Shown: positions 16,300 to 26,009, counted from the first letter of the stretch. The stretch is DNA of 64,000 nucleotides from Nocardioides potassii (GCF_021648885.1 NZ_JAKJHZ010000003.1:496001-560000); one strand, 5' to 3'. Notes: generated from the letters alone by a model not told the origin. A program made the numbers and translations.

Positions 16300-16445
16300 G
16301 GGTAGTCCAGTGGGTTCCTGTCGTCCGCCAGAGGTAGTCCAGTGGGTTTCTGCCGTCCGCGGAGCCGTTCGGGAGCAGGAACCCACTGGACTACCCCGAG
16401 GGCGGCGACGACGTGCTCCCACGACGGAAGCCCACTGGACTACCC
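16300..16445. repeat. Subtype-B box cluster, apparently nested
   Basis: Four boxes lie in the order forward (16300-16323), forward (16332-16355), inverted (16373-16396), inverted (16422-16445). The inner pair is a 24-17-24 hairpin of 65 bp. The outer pair matches exactly the two arms found on the left side of the gene. The picture fits one hairpin lying inside another. The cluster begins 34 bp after the nuclease-like gene and ends about 85 bp before the T-box leader. Confidence 0.8.
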
Positions 16446-16529
16446 GGGTGGTCCCGGTGAGCCACCCCGGCTGACCGAGCAAACGGATTGGCGGTCGCCT
16501 CCGCACGCGCCGTACGATCGCGGCAGGCG

Positions 16530-16746
16530 TCTGAGCCGTCATCAGCGGCGAGCCTCGGGAAGAACGGGTACGGCGATCCGGCCGCGGCCCCAGTAGAACC
16601 CGACGGGTGCGGCCCGACACAGCCGGAACGAGCGGTCGCCCGTCAGGGCGGCAAGCGAGGTGGTACCGCGGCACCCTCCGTCGGAGGTGGTCGTCCTCGC
16701 GGGTTTCGAGACAGGACCTCGTCCTTCCTCAACCAGCGAGAGAGAG
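16530..16746 (+). promoter_or_regulatory. T-box leader of ileS (translational type)
   Basis: The T-box sequence AGGTGGTACCGCGG occurs at 16658-16671, followed by a short hairpin (CCTCCGTCGGAGG). Upstream, GCCGTCATCAGCGGC can form a stem with ATC (isoleucine codon) at 16541-16543 in its loop, the likely specifier; a second ATC at 16576-16578 is the alternative. No terminator with a U-run precedes ileS. The segment TCCTCGC at about 16694 can pair with GCGAG next to the purine-rich ribosome site before the ATG, which suggests control of translation by uncharged tRNA-Ile, as known for actinobacterial ileS T-boxes. Confidence 0.85.
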
Positions 16747-16749
16747 CCG

Positions 16750-19700
16750 ATGACGTACCCCAAGGTCAGCCACACCGATGCGACGTCGGTCGCGAGCAGC
16801 CCGCGCTTCCCGGCGATCGAGGAGGCGGTGCTCGCCTACTGGGAGTCCGACGACACCTTCCGCGCGAGCGTCGCGCAGCGCGACGCGGGCGCGAACGGCG
16901 AGAACGAGTTCGTCTTCTACGACGGCCCCCCGTTCGCCAACGGGCTCCCGCACTACGGCCACCTGCTGACCGGCTACGTCAAGGACCTCATCCCGCGCTA
17001 CCAGACCATGCGCGGCCACCGCGTCGAGCGCCGCTTCGGCTGGGACACCCACGGCCTGCCGGCCGAGCTGGAGGCGATGCGCCTCAACGGCATCAAGACC
17101 ACCGACGAGATCGTCGAGCTCGGCATCGAGAAGTTCAACGAGGCGTGCCGCCAGTCGGTGCTGAAGTACACCGGCGAGTGGCGCGACTACGTCACCCGCC
17201 AGGCGCGGTGGGTCGACTTCGACAACGACTACCGCACCATGAACCCCGAGTTCATGGAGTCGGTCATGTGGGCCTTCAAGCAGCTGCACGACAAGGGCCT
17301 GGTCTACGAGGGCTTCCGGGTGCTGCCCTACTGCTGGCAGGACGAGACGCCGCTGTCCAACCACGAGCTGCGGATGGACGACGACGTCTACCAGATGCGG
17401 CAGGACCCGGCCGTCACGGTCGGGTACGACGTCACCACCGAGGGCGACTTCAAGGGGGTCAAGGTCCTCGTCTGGACGACGACGCCCTGGACCCTGCCCT
17501 CCAACCTCGCCGTCATGGTCGGGGAGGACATCGACTACGTCGTCGTCGAGTCCGACGGGCCCACGGGCAGCGTCGAGCGCTACCTCATCGCCGAGGCCCG
17601 GCTGGCGTCGTACGCCCGCGAGCTGGCCCCTCGCGATGGGCAGAGCGAGCCCACCGTCACCTGGCGCGGGAAGGGCGCGGACCTGCTCGGGCTCGAGTAC
17701 ACGCCGCCGTTCTCCTACTACGCCGGCCACGAGAGGGCCTTCCGCCTCGTGCCCGCGGAGTTCGTCACGACCACCGACGGCACCGGGCTCGTCCACACCG
17801 CCGGCGCCTTCGGCGAGGACGACAAGGTCGTCACCGACCGCGAGGGCATCGAGGCCGTCATGCCGGTCGGCAAGGACGGGCGGTTCACCTTCCCCGTCGT
17901 CGACTACGAGGGCATGCAGGTATTCGACGCCAACCTCCAGGTCATCGACCACCTGAAGGCCGCCACCACGGGCAGCGGCGAGACGGGCAGCGTCAGCCCC
18001 GGCACCGTGCTGGTGCGGCGCGAGACCTACGACCACTCCTACCCGCACTGCTGGCGCTGCCGGCAGCCGCTGATCTACAAGGGCGTCTCGTCGTGGTTCG
18101 TCGAGGTGACCCGGGTCAAGGAGCGGCTGATGGCGCTCAACCAGGACATCCGCTGGGTGCCCGACCACATCAAGGACGGCCAGTTCGGCAAGTGGCTGGA
18201 GAACGCCCGCGACTGGTCGATCACCCGCAACCGGTTCTGGGGCAGCCCGGTGCCGGTGTGGAAGTCGGACGACGAGAAGTACCCGCGCGTCGACGTCTAC
18301 GGCTCGTTCGAGGAGATCGAGCGCGACTTCGGCCGGCTGCCGACGGACAAGGACGGCAACCCCGACCTGCACCGGCCGTTCGTCGACGACCTGACGCGCC
18401 CGAACCCCGACGACCCTCGCTCGCCAGAAGAGGGCCAGTCCACCATGCGCCGCGTCACCGACGTCCTCGACGTGTGGTTCGACTCCGGCTCCATGTCGTT
18501 CGCGCAGGTGCACTACCCGTTCGAGAACAAGGACTGGTTCGACCACCACTTCCCGGGCGACTTCATCGTCGAGTACATCGGCCAGACGCGCGGCTGGTTC
18601 TACACGATGCACGTCCTGGCGGGCGCGATCTTCGACCGCCCGGCGTTCTCGACGTGCCTGAGCCACGGCATCGTCCTGGGCAACGACGGGCAGAAGATGT
18701 CGAAGTCGCTGCGCAACTACCCCGACGTCCGCGAGGTCTTCGACCGCGACGGCGCCGACGCCATGCGGTGGTTCCTGATGTCGAGCCCGATCCTGCGCGG
18801 CGGCAACCTGGTCGTCACCGAGCAGGGCATCCGCGACTCCGTGCGGCAGGTGCTGATCCCGCTGTGGAACAGCTGGTCGTTCTTCAGCCTGTACGCGAAC
18901 GCGGCTGGTGACGGCAGCGGCCACGAGGCCACCTGGCGCACCGACAGCGCGGACCCGATGGACCGCTACATCCTGGCCAAGCTGCGTGACTACGTCGCCG
19001 CGATGACCGACCAGCTCGACAACTACGAGGTGGCGGCGGCGTGCGACTCGACGCGCGGCTTCCTCGACGTGCTGACGAACTGGTACATCCGCCGCTCGCG
19101 CGAGCGCTTCTGGGACGAGGACGCGGACGCCTTCGACACCCTCTACACGGTCCTCGAGGTCGTCTGTCGCGCCACCGCCCCGCTGCTGCCGCTCACGACC
19201 GAGGAGGTCTGGCGCGGGCTCACGGGTGAGCGCTCGGTGCACCTGGCCGACTGGCCTGCCGTCGAGGACCTGCCCGCGGACGACGCGCTCGTCGCGGCGA
19301 TGGACGCCGTGCGTGACGTCTGCTCGGCCGGCTCCGCGCTCCGCAAGGCCGCGAACCTCCGCAACCGCCTGCCCCTGCAGTCCCTGACGGTCGTCGTGCC
19401 GGACGCGTCCGGCCTCGCCGGCTTCGACCGGCTGGTCGCGGACGAGCTGAACCTCAAGGAGGTCCGGCTCCTCGACCTCGAGACGGACGAGGCGGCGTCG
19501 TACGGCGTCGAGCAGCGGCTCACGGTCAACGCCCGCGCCGCCGGGCCGCGGCTCGGCAAGGACGTGCAGGTGGCGATCAAGGGCTCGAAGACGGGCGACT
19601 GGTCGGTCGACGAGGACGGTGTGGTCACCTCGGGCGGGCTGCGGCTGGAGGACGGGGAGTTCACCGTCGACACCGTCGCAGGAGCCTCCGACACCGGCCG

Positions 19701-19986
19701 CGCGGTCGGCGTGCTGCCGCGCGGCGGCTTCGTCGTCCTCGACACCGACGTGACGCCCGAGCTCGAGGCCGAGGGCACCGCCCGCGACCTCGTCCGGGCG
19801 GTCCAGCAGGCCCGCAAGGACGCCGGCCTCGCCGTCTCCGACCGGATCGCGCTCACCGTCTCCGGCCCGGCCGACGTCCTCGACGCGGCCCGGACCCACG
19901 AGGCGCTGCTCTCGGCGGAGACCCTCGCCACGTCCGTGTCGTACGACGACGCGGCCGAGGTCGGCGTCGAGGTGGCGAAGGCCTGA
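16750..19986 (+). CDS. ileS: Isoleucyl-tRNA synthetase
   Basis: This class I synthetase has 1078 residues. The HIGH-type motif is HYGH at residues 68-71 in [16 protein letters not shown], and KMSKS lies at about 649-653. The editing domain is between them ([11 protein letters not shown] and [15 protein letters not shown]). Length and the HYGH form point to the eukaryote-like IleS2 group, which is usually tolerant of mupirocin. A Cys pair (HCWRC) fits a zinc site. The ATG at 16750 follows a GAGAGAG ribosome site, and the T-box leader lies directly upstream. Confidence 0.95.
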   Translation: MTYPKVSHTDATSVASSPRFPAIEEAVLAYWESDDTFRASVAQRDAGANGENEFVFYDGPPFANGLPHYGHLLTGYVKDLIPRYQTMRGHRVERRFGWDTHGLPAELEAMRLNGIKTTDEIVELGIEKFNEACRQSVLKYTGEWRDYVTRQARWVDFDNDYRTMNPEFMESVMWAFKQLHDKGLVYEGFRVLPYCWQDETPLSNHELRMDDDVYQMRQDPAVTVGYDVTTEGDFKGVKVLVWTTTPWTLPSNLAVMVGEDIDYVVVESDGPTGSVERYLIAEARLASYARELAPRDGQSEPTVTWRGKGADLLGLEYTPPFSYYAGHERAFRLVPAEFVTTTDGTGLVHTAGAFGEDDKVVTDREGIEAVMPVGKDGRFTFPVVDYEGMQVFDANLQVIDHLKAATTGSGETGSVSPGTVLVRRETYDHSYPHCWRCRQPLIYKGVSSWFVEVTRVKERLMALNQDIRWVPDHIKDGQFGKWLENARDWSITRNRFWGSPVPVWKSDDEKYPRVDVYGSFEEIERDFGRLPTDKDGNPDLHRPFVDDLTRPNPDDPRSPEEGQSTMRRVTDVLDVWFDSGSMSFAQVHYPFENKDWFDHHFPGDFIVEYIGQTRGWFYTMHVLAGAIFDRPAFSTCLSHGIVLGNDGQKMSKSLRNYPDVREVFDRDGADAMRWFLMSSPILRGGNLVVTEQGIRDSVRQVLIPLWNSWSFFSLYANAAGDGSGHEATWRTDSADPMDRYILAKLRDYVAAMTDQLDNYEVAAACDSTRGFLDVLTNWYIRRSRERFWDEDADAFDTLYTVLEVVCRATAPLLPLTTEEVWRGLTGERSVHLADWPAVEDLPADDALVAAMDAVRDVCSAGSALRKAANLRNRLPLQSLTVVVPDASGLAGFDRLVADELNLKEVRLLDLETDEAASYGVEQRLTVNARAAGPRLGKDVQVAIKGSKTGDWSVDEDGVVTSGGLRLEDGEFTVDTVAGASDTGRAVGVLPRGGFVVLDTDVTPELEAEGTARDLVRAVQQARKDAGLAVSDRIALTVSGPADVLDAARTHEALLSAETLATSVSYDDAAEVGVEVAKA

Positions 19987-19990
19987 GGCG

Positions 19991-20698
19991 TCAGCGGACG
20001 ATGCGGAGTGGCGCGCGGGCCTTGGCGACCCCGTAGCGGTTGGCCGCCCGGACGATGACGCGGTAGCGCCCGGGCAGCAGCCCGAGCCCGGAACGCGCGC
20101 CCGGCAGCGTGCTCAACCTCAGCACGTGGTCACCGCCGTCGTCCACGGCGTCGAAGATGAAGCGCGTCCTCGCTGTGGTCCCACGCACCTCGACGCTGAG
20201 CCTCGTCGTGTCGTCGATGTCGGAGAGCCGGAACGAGACGCTGGCCCGACGACGAACCCCAGCCGTCCGACCCTCGAGCGAGATGGTCGCGGGTCGCACC
20301 TCCAGTCGCGACACGGTCGGCTCGGTGTAGGACGGCTCGGGCTGGAACGCCGAGACCGGCACCGCCGCTGTGGCCGTCGCGGTGTTGCCTGCCAGGTCGA
20401 CGGCGGTCACGGTGACGGTCATCGTGCCGGACTGCGCGTACGTGTGGGAGACGGACGGGCCGACAGCCGACCCGCCGTCGCCGAACGTCCAGGTGAGGGA
20501 CGCGATGCCCGATTCAGTGTCGTGCGCGGTGGCGGCGAAGGCGATGGCCGAGTGGACGGTCGGCGTGGTCGGCTGGAAGGTGACCGAGTCGACCACGGGC
20601 GGGGTGGTGTCGTCGACGGCCGACGCGGGAGTCGGCAGCAGACTGACGGCCACCGCCGCGGCCGCGGTGCGGGTGCGGCGGCCGACGACGGACCTCAC
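19991..20698 (-). CDS. Secreted protein with PKD domain
   Basis: A signal peptide (RRTRTAAAAVAVSLLPTPASA) precedes a PKD domain at residues about 30-110: SLTWTFGDGGSAVGPSVSHT has the W-x-F-G-D-G core and VSHTYAQSGTMTVTVTAVD the closing strand. The C-terminal 100 residues form another beta domain ending in PLRIVR. The GTG start overlaps the stop of the upstream gene by 4 bp (GTGA), so the two are translated together. The partner ends in a similar RLRVVR strand, suggesting related C-terminal domains. It is probably a surface or matrix protein; no catalytic residues are seen. 235 residues. Confidence 0.7.
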   Translation of the reverse strand: MRSVVGRRTRTAAAAVAVSLLPTPASAVDDTTPPVVDSVTFQPTTPTVHSAIAFAATAHDTESGIASLTWTFGDGGSAVGPSVSHTYAQSGTMTVTVTAVDLAGNTATATAAVPVSAFQPEPSYTEPTVSRLEVRPATISLEGRTAGVRRRASVSFRLSDIDDTTRLSVEVRGTTARTRFIFDAVDDGGDHVLRLSTLPGARSGLGLLPGRYRVIVRAANRYGVAKARAPLRIVR

Positions 20699-22614
20699 CG
20701 CACGACCCGCAGGCGCAGCGTCTTCCTCGGGCTGGTGCCCACCTTGTTCTTGGCGGTGACGACGACCTTCCACCGACCCGGGGTCAGCACCTTGCGGGCA
20801 CCGAGCCGGGCCCGGACGGCGACGACGTTGCGGCCCGCCTCGAGCTTCTCCACCAGGCGGACCGGCTTGCCCGTGCCCCCCACCTTGCGGAACGTGAAGG
20901 TCACCCGCGCGTCCGTGTTGAGCACGACGACGGCCTTGGCCTTCTTGACCACGCGTGCGTCCGACCCGACCGCGCGGATCTTCCTGGTGCTGAGGCGCGC
21001 CCGGTCGATCACCGGTGCGATCCGGGTGGTCGGCCGGCAGGTGAACGTGCCGGTGTAGGTGCAGGCGGTCGCGTTGCCGACGCTGTCGGTGAGCACGACC
21101 CGGACCGGTCCGGAGCCGCCCGTGCCGCCGTACGACACCGAGGTGCCCGTCGCGGTGGTGCCGTCCGGGAAGGTCCAGCGCGCCGAGGCGACGCGGGACC
21201 AGACGTCGTGGGCCCTCACCGAGTACGCGCGGGCACGCGCGGACGTGCGGGTGGCGGCGGCGCCGGTGATCTCGTCGACGACCGGGCCGGCCGCGTCGAG
21301 GCCGCGGGCCTGGACGATCCAGCCGGCGTCCCCCTTGCGGGACCAGGCCGCGGTGGCGTTGCCCGCGGCGTCGACCGCGACCTGCGGGTGCAGCGCGTTG
21401 CTCGGGGCGGACAGCGCGATCGGCTCCGACCACCCGCCGACACTCGTGCGGCGGGCGGCCTCCACGACTCCGCCCCCCTCGGCGCCCCGCGACCACACAG
21501 CCGTCGCGTTGCCGGCGAGGTCGACCGCGAGCTGCGGGTCCCACGAGCTGCTCGCGCCGTCGGAGAGCAGGGCTGGGGTGCTCCAGGTGCCGTCGGCCGG
21601 TCGGGACGCGCTCGCGACGACCCAGCCCGAGCCGTCGTTCTGCTGCCAGAGGGCGGTGGCCTCGCCCCGGCGGTCCACGGCGATCGCGGGGGTGTCGAAG
21701 ACCTCCCCGCGCACGAGGTCGAGCGGGGCGGACCAGGCGCCGCCGGGAGCGCGGGACGCGGTCTGCACGCCGTACGCGCCACCGGCGAAGCTGCCCCAGA
21801 CCGCGGTCACGGTGCCGGCCGGGTCGGCGACCACACGCGGGTTGGCGCGCGGACCGGCCGTGCCGGACAGCTCGACGGGCGTGCTCCACGCGCCGCCCGC
21901 GGGCCGGGTGGCGGCCTGGAGCGAGGCCCCGGCGGCCCACACCGCGGTCGTGGTGCCGGCCGGGTCGATGGTGACGTCGGTCGTGCGGGCCGGACTGCCG
22001 GCGGGCGACAGGTCGACCGGGGCGCCCCACGTGCCGTCGGCAGCCTGCGTCGAGGCCTGGACGGTGAAGCGCCACGGCTGGCCGGGGGCTCCCTCGAAGC
22101 GTGACCACGTCGCGGTCGCCACGCCGGCCGCGTCGACCGCCACCTGCGGGACGTCGGGTCGCGAGCTCAGGTCGCGGCTGGGGTCGCTCGACAGGGTGGC
22201 GGGCGCGCTCCACGTCCCGGTGGCGGACCGGGACGACGCCTGGACCGTGCTGCGGTCGGGCTCGGCGTTCCGCCACACGACGGTCGCCACACCCGAGGGC
22301 GCGACGGCAACCTGCGGGAAGCCGATCTGGGCGCCGGTGGCGATGACGACCGGCGCGCTCCATGCGCCGCCGACGGGTCGGTAGGACGCCTCGACGACGG
22401 TGCCGGAGCCGTCGTAGCGCGACCAGACGACGGTCGAGTTGCCGGCGGCGTCGGCGCCGATCGCCGGCGTCTGCGCCCCGGGCGCCGACAGATCGGCGAA
22501 GAGGTTGGTGACCGGGCGCCAGGTCGGCGCCGCCCCGGCCTGGGCCGGGACGAGGGTTGCTCCGAGCAACCCCGTCACGGTCACGACCACGATCCGTGCG
22601 ATGACACGCTTCAT
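20695..22614 (-). CDS. Secreted beta-propeller-like repeat protein
   Basis: A signal peptide (KRVIARIVVVTVTGLLGATL, cleavage near AQAGA) is followed by about eight repeats of 50-60 residues built on VDAAGNATAVWSR, then a variable loop, then GGAWSAPVDLS. Conserved Trp in VW and W-S-A-P and the D-x-x-G turn suggest blades of a propeller. The region after residue about 430 changes to PKD-like and basic beta domains (ARWTFPDGTTATG, two Cys in CTYTGTFTC). It is 639 residues long. The function is unknown; surface adhesion or polymer binding is plausible. It is the first gene of a two-gene operon with 19991-20698. Confidence 0.7.
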   Translation of the reverse strand: MKRVIARIVVVTVTGLLGATLVPAQAGAAPTWRPVTNLFADLSAPGAQTPAIGADAAGNSTVVWSRYDGSGTVVEASYRPVGGAWSAPVVIATGAQIGFPQVAVAPSGVATVVWRNAEPDRSTVQASSRSATGTWSAPATLSSDPSRDLSSRPDVPQVAVDAAGVATATWSRFEGAPGQPWRFTVQASTQAADGTWGAPVDLSPAGSPARTTDVTIDPAGTTTAVWAAGASLQAATRPAGGAWSTPVELSGTAGPRANPRVVADPAGTVTAVWGSFAGGAYGVQTASRAPGGAWSAPLDLVRGEVFDTPAIAVDRRGEATALWQQNDGSGWVVASASRPADGTWSTPALLSDGASSSWDPQLAVDLAGNATAVWSRGAEGGGVVEAARRTSVGGWSEPIALSAPSNALHPQVAVDAAGNATAAWSRKGDAGWIVQARGLDAAGPVVDEITGAAATRTSARARAYSVRAHDVWSRVASARWTFPDGTTATGTSVSYGGTGGSGPVRVVLTDSVGNATACTYTGTFTCRPTTRIAPVIDRARLSTRKIRAVGSDARVVKKAKAVVVLNTDARVTFTFRKVGGTGKPVRLVEKLEAGRNVVAVRARLGARKVLTPGRWKVVVTAKNKVGTSPRKTLRLRVVR

Positions 22615-22693
22615 CTCTGATCCCCCACGTTGTCCGCGCCGCTCGATCGGCGCGCGCCACACCCTATGACGTCGCGGACGGGGGACTGGTTGT

Positions 22694-23773
22694 ATGGATT
22701 CCATGAAGCTCGACCTGTCCGCCGACGTCGTCACCCTCACCCAGCAGCTCGTCGACATCGAGTCGGTCTCCCACCACGAGGAGGCGATCGCCGACGCGGT
22801 CGAGGTGGCACTGGGCAGCCTCGGCCACCTGACGCTCACCCGTCGGGGCCACACGATCGTCGCGCGCACCGACCTCGGGCGTCCCGAACGCGTCGTGATC
22901 GCCGGCCACCTCGACACCGTGCCGCTCAACGACAACCTGCCCTCGCGCCTCGAGGACGGCGTCCTGCACGGCCTCGGCACGTGCGACATGAAGGGCGGGG
23001 ACGCAGTCATGCTCAAGCTCGCCGCGGACGTCGCCGGGAACGAGCCCGAGCGCGACCTCACCTTCGTCTTCTACGAGGCCGAGGAGGTCGACTCGGTCCA
23101 CAACGGGCTGCGCAAGCTCACCGAGAGCGACCCCGACCTGCTCGCGGCCGACTTCGCCATCCTGATGGAGCCGAGCAATGCCGTCGTCGAGGCCGGGTGC
23201 CAGGGCACGATGCGTGTCGACGTACGCACCACCGGCGAGCGCTCCCACAGCGCGCGCAGCTGGAAGGGCGTCAACGCCATCCACCTCGCCGGCCCGGTGC
23301 TCGCCCGCCTCAACGACTACGTCGCGCACAAGCCGACGATCGACGGCCTGACCTACCACGAGGGCCTCAACGCGACCGGCATCCGGGGCGGCGTCGCCGG
23401 CAACGTGATCCCCGACGAGTGCGTCATCGAGGTCAACTTCCGCTTCGCCCCCGACCGCAGCGAGGCCGAGGCCGAGGCGTTCGTCCGCGACTTCTTCGAG
23501 GGGTACGACGTCACCGTCACCGACATGGCGGCCGGCGCCCTGCCGGGGCTCGACCGCCCCGCCGCGAAGGCGTTCGTCGAGGCGGTCGGCGGCGAGGTGA
23601 ACCCCAAGTTCGGCTGGACCGACGTCGCCCAGTTCACCAAGCTCGGCATCCCCGCGGTGAACTTCGGCCCCGGCGACCCCATGTTCGCCCACAAGCAGGA
23701 CGAGCACGTCCCGACCGCGCACCTCGAGCACTGCGAACGGGTCCTCAAGGACTGGCTGGGAGGCACCGCGTGA
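22694..23773 (+). CDS. dapE: Succinyl-diaminopimelate desuccinylase DapE
   Basis: This M20 metallopeptidase family enzyme has 359 residues. GHLDTVP carries the first zinc ligand and the catalytic Asp, GTCDMKGG the bridging Asp, and FYEAEEVD the Glu pair that acts as base and ligand. The dimerisation insert is marked by GERSHSARSWKGVNAI. FGWTDVAQF and the C-terminal HKQDEHV complete the site. It releases L,L-diaminopimelate and succinate, the last succinylase step before epimerisation, in the cytosol. ATG at 22694 is used; a second ATG lies 9 bp later. The next gene overlaps by 4 bp. Confidence 0.92.
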   Translation: MDSMKLDLSADVVTLTQQLVDIESVSHHEEAIADAVEVALGSLGHLTLTRRGHTIVARTDLGRPERVVIAGHLDTVPLNDNLPSRLEDGVLHGLGTCDMKGGDAVMLKLAADVAGNEPERDLTFVFYEAEEVDSVHNGLRKLTESDPDLLAADFAILMEPSNAVVEAGCQGTMRVDVRTTGERSHSARSWKGVNAIHLAGPVLARLNDYVAHKPTIDGLTYHEGLNATGIRGGVAGNVIPDECVIEVNFRFAPDRSEAEAEAFVRDFFEGYDVTVTDMAAGALPGLDRPAAKAFVEAVGGEVNPKFGWTDVAQFTKLGIPAVNFGPGDPMFAHKQDEHVPTAHLEHCERVLKDWLGGTA

Positions 23774-24540
23774 GCGACGACTCCCAGCGCCGGGTCAAGG
23801 GCCGCGAGATCGAGCGTCGCGGCCAGGTGACGGTCGGCAGCACCACCGACCAGCGCCTGCTCGACTCCCGCGGGCCCACGGACTGGGTGCACACCGACCC
23901 GTGGCGGGTGCTGCGCATCCAGTCGGAGTTCGTCGAGGGCTTCGGCTCGCTTGCCGAGCTCGGTCCGGCGATCGCGGTCTTCGGCTCGGCCCGCACGCCG
24001 GCCGACCACCCGCACTACGCCGTCGGTGAGGAGGCCGGGCGCAAGCTCGCCGAGGCCGGCTTCGCCGTGATCACCGGCGGCGGCCCGGGCGCGATGGAGG
24101 CCGCCAACAAGGGTGCGTGCGAGGCGGGCGGCGTCAGTGTCGGCCTGGGGATCGAGCTCCCCTTCGAGTCCGGGCTCAACCAGTGGGTCGACAAGGGCAT
24201 CAACTTCCGCTACTTCTTCGCCCGCAAGACGATGTTCGTGAAGTACTCCCAGGGCTTCGTCGTCCTGCCCGGCGGCCTCGGCACCCTCGACGAGCTGTTC
24301 GAGGCGCTCACCCTCGTGCAGACGCAGAAGGTGACGTCGTTCCCGATCGTGCTGATCGGCACGGCGTACTGGAAGGGCATGCTCGACTGGCTGCGTGACA
24401 CCGTCCTCACCGAGGGCAAGATCAACGCCAAGGACCTCGACATGATGGTCGTGACCGACGACGTCGACGAGGCAGTGGCGCTGATGGTCGCCGCGCGCGA
24501 GGACCGCTGGCCCACGCCGACTCCGGAGCGTCCCGAATGA
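23770..24540 (+). CDS. LOG family protein (TIGR00730-like)
   Basis: The 256-residue protein has the LOG/lysine-decarboxylase-like signature GGGPGAMEAANKGA and PGGLGTLDELFEALTLVQT, the two phosphate- and catalytic-site motifs. FGSARTP is the first Rossmann strand. Characterised members remove ribose phosphate from cytokinin nucleotides; the M. tuberculosis homologue in the same neighbourhood (Rv1205) has this activity. Here the true substrate is unknown. The GTG start overlaps dapE (GTGA). Confidence 0.88.
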   Translation: MSDDSQRRVKGREIERRGQVTVGSTTDQRLLDSRGPTDWVHTDPWRVLRIQSEFVEGFGSLAELGPAIAVFGSARTPADHPHYAVGEEAGRKLAEAGFAVITGGGPGAMEAANKGACEAGGVSVGLGIELPFESGLNQWVDKGINFRYFFARKTMFVKYSQGFVVLPGGLGTLDELFEALTLVQTQKVTSFPIVLIGTAYWKGMLDWLRDTVLTEGKINAKDLDMMVVTDDVDEAVALMVAAREDRWPTPTPERPE

Positions 24541-24827
24541 CGTGGCTCTTCGCGATCCTCATCGTCCTCGCGATGGGCGGCGTGGCCGTCGTCGCGTCCG
24601 GTCGCGGCGGGTCCATGCCGCCGGCGTACGACGACCGTCCCGACCTCGGCCTGCCCGAGGGCCGACCCCTCGAGGCGCGGGACCTCCGGTCCGTGCGCTT
24701 CCCGCTCGCGGTGCGCGGCTACCGGATGTCGGACGTCGACGAGCTGCTCGCACGGCTGGCCACCGAGCTCGAGGACCGGGAGCCGGGCACGGGTGCTGCT
24801 TCGTCTGGCGACCGCGACCCCGCCTAG
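24537..24827 (+). CDS. DivIVA-domain small membrane protein
   Basis: The 96-residue protein starts with one membrane helix (LFAILIVLAMGGVAVVA). Residues about 50-80 (VRFPLAVRGYRMSDVDELLA) match the DivIVA N-terminal pattern R-F-x-x-x-x-R-G-Y-x-x-x-x-V-D. The coiled coil of full DivIVA is absent. The ATG start overlaps the LOG stop (ATGA). It corresponds in place to Rv1209 of M. tuberculosis. A role near the growing cell pole or wall machinery is inferred from the domain only. Confidence 0.75.
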   Translation: MTWLFAILIVLAMGGVAVVASGRGGSMPPAYDDRPDLGLPEGRPLEARDLRSVRFPLAVRGYRMSDVDELLARLATELEDREPGTGAASSGDRDPA

Positions 24828-24843
24828 GGCAGACTCCTCCGAC

Positions 24844-25266
24844 ATGTCGTTCCCGATCGTCGTGTGGATCCTCACCGGCCTCGCGGCCGTGGCGATCGTG
24901 CTCACCCGACTGCGGTTGCGGGCTGCGGACGCGGCCGGCCGGTTCTCGATCAGTCGCCGGCTGCCCGTCGTGCACTTCGTCGTGGGCCTGCTGGCCCTCG
25001 TCCTGTGGCTCGGCGTGCTGCTGGCACCCGACGACAGCGTCCTGGGCGGACCGCTGTTCGGCATCCTGGCCATCGCCGCCTGGTGGGTCACCGCGATCTG
25101 CGGTCTGCTCCTGCTCATGCGGTGGCTGCCGGCGAAGGGCCGGCACGTGCCGGAGGCGTCCGGCGACAGCTGGAGCGACGGGCCCGGGCTCTCCCTGCTG
25201 GCGCACCTCGGCATGGTCGTCGGCGTCCTCGTCTTCACCTACGCCTACCTCACCGCCGCGGTGTGA
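24844..25266 (+). CDS. Four-helix membrane protein, unknown
   Basis: The 140-residue protein has four predicted membrane segments: FPIVVWILTGLAAVAIVLT, VHFVVGLLALVLWLGVLLA, LFGILAIAAWWVTAICGLLL and LSLLAHLGMVVGVLVFTYAY. No motif or family is recognised. A basic loop follows helix 1 (RLRLRAADAAGR). The stop overlaps the ATG of the M14 peptidase by one base, so the two are probably co-expressed, possibly with the dapE-LOG-DivIVA group upstream. Confidence 0.65.
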   Translation: MSFPIVVWILTGLAAVAIVLTRLRLRAADAAGRFSISRRLPVVHFVVGLLALVLWLGVLLAPDDSVLGGPLFGILAIAAWWVTAICGLLLLMRWLPAKGRHVPEASGDSWSDGPGLSLLAHLGMVVGVLVFTYAYLTAAV

Positions 25267-26009
25267 TGGCCCGCGTCACGGGGATCGCGACGGTGCTCCT
25301 GGGTGCCGTCCTGGTGGCACCGAGCCCGTCGCAGGCGGTGGTCTCCGAAGACCGTCCCGCGGTCGTCGAGGTCCGCACGATCGGGCACTCGGTCAGGGGT
25401 CGCCCGATCCGGGCATGGCGCCTCGGCGAGCCCGGCAGGCGCCCGGTCGTGCTGGTCTCCACGATGCACGGCAACGAGCCGCACACCCGTCGGATCCTCG
25501 AGAGCCTGCGCGACGGCCGCCCGGTCGAGGGCATCGACCTGTGGGTGGTGCCGACGTACAACCCCGACGGGCTCGCCCGCGGGACGCGGCGCAACGCCCA
25601 CGGGGTCGACCTGAACCGCAACTTCCCCTACCGGTGGGCCGACCTGGACGGCAGCTACGAGTCCGGCCGGGGCCCGGCCAGCGAGCCCGAGACGCGCGCC
25701 ATGATGGCGTTCCTCGACGAGATCGCGCCGCGGCGCGTGATCAGCTTCCACCAGCCGCTCCACGGGGTCGACACCGACACCAAGGACGCCGGCTTCGCCC
25801 GCCGGCTCGCCCGTGCGCTCCGGCTGCCGAGCACCACGCTGGACTGCGGAGGCCTGTGCCACGGCACGATGACTATGTGGTTCAACCACCGCTTCGCCGG
25901 CTCCGCGCTGACCGTCGAGTACGGCGCCCGCCCCTCGCGCCACCGGATGAGCGTCGAGGCGCCGCGCCAGCTGCTCGACGCCCTGCGCGCCCGTCGTACG
26001 TCGGGGTAG
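25266..26009 (+). CDS. Exported M14-family zinc carboxypeptidase
   Basis: A signal peptide (MARVTGIATVLLGAVLVAPS, cleavage near SQA) leads into a compact M14 domain. MHGNEPHTR gives the first two zinc ligands (H-x-x-E), SFHQPLHG the third, and VEYG the catalytic Glu. DLNRNFPYRW is the conserved Asn-Arg substrate-binding motif. It resembles murein peptide amidase A or gamma-D-glutamyl-DAP peptidases, which trim muropeptides. The 247 residues are near the minimum for the fold. The TAG stop is formed by the GGTAGTCC head of the repeat at 26004-26068. Confidence 0.82.
   Translation: MARVTGIATVLLGAVLVAPSPSQAVVSEDRPAVVEVRTIGHSVRGRPIRAWRLGEPGRRPVVLVSTMHGNEPHTRRILESLRDGRPVEGIDLWVVPTYNPDGLARGTRRNAHGVDLNRNFPYRWADLDGSYESGRGPASEPETRAMMAFLDEIAPRRVISFHQPLHGVDTDTKDAGFARRLARALRLPSTTLDCGGLCHGTMTMWFNHRFAGSALTVEYGARPSRHRMSVEAPRQLLDALRARRTSG

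Larger units (their letters stand above)
15067..16445. mobile_element. Candidate repeat-bounded gene unit 2
   Basis: One gene (15235-16266) is enclosed by two clusters of subtype-B boxes. Box 15100-15123 on the left is identical to 16300-16323 on the right, and 15141-15164 is identical to 16422-16445. The unit parallels unit 1 at 2828-4088 but with its own box sequence. Mobility is inferred from the architecture; no target-site duplication was identified. Confidence 0.45.
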
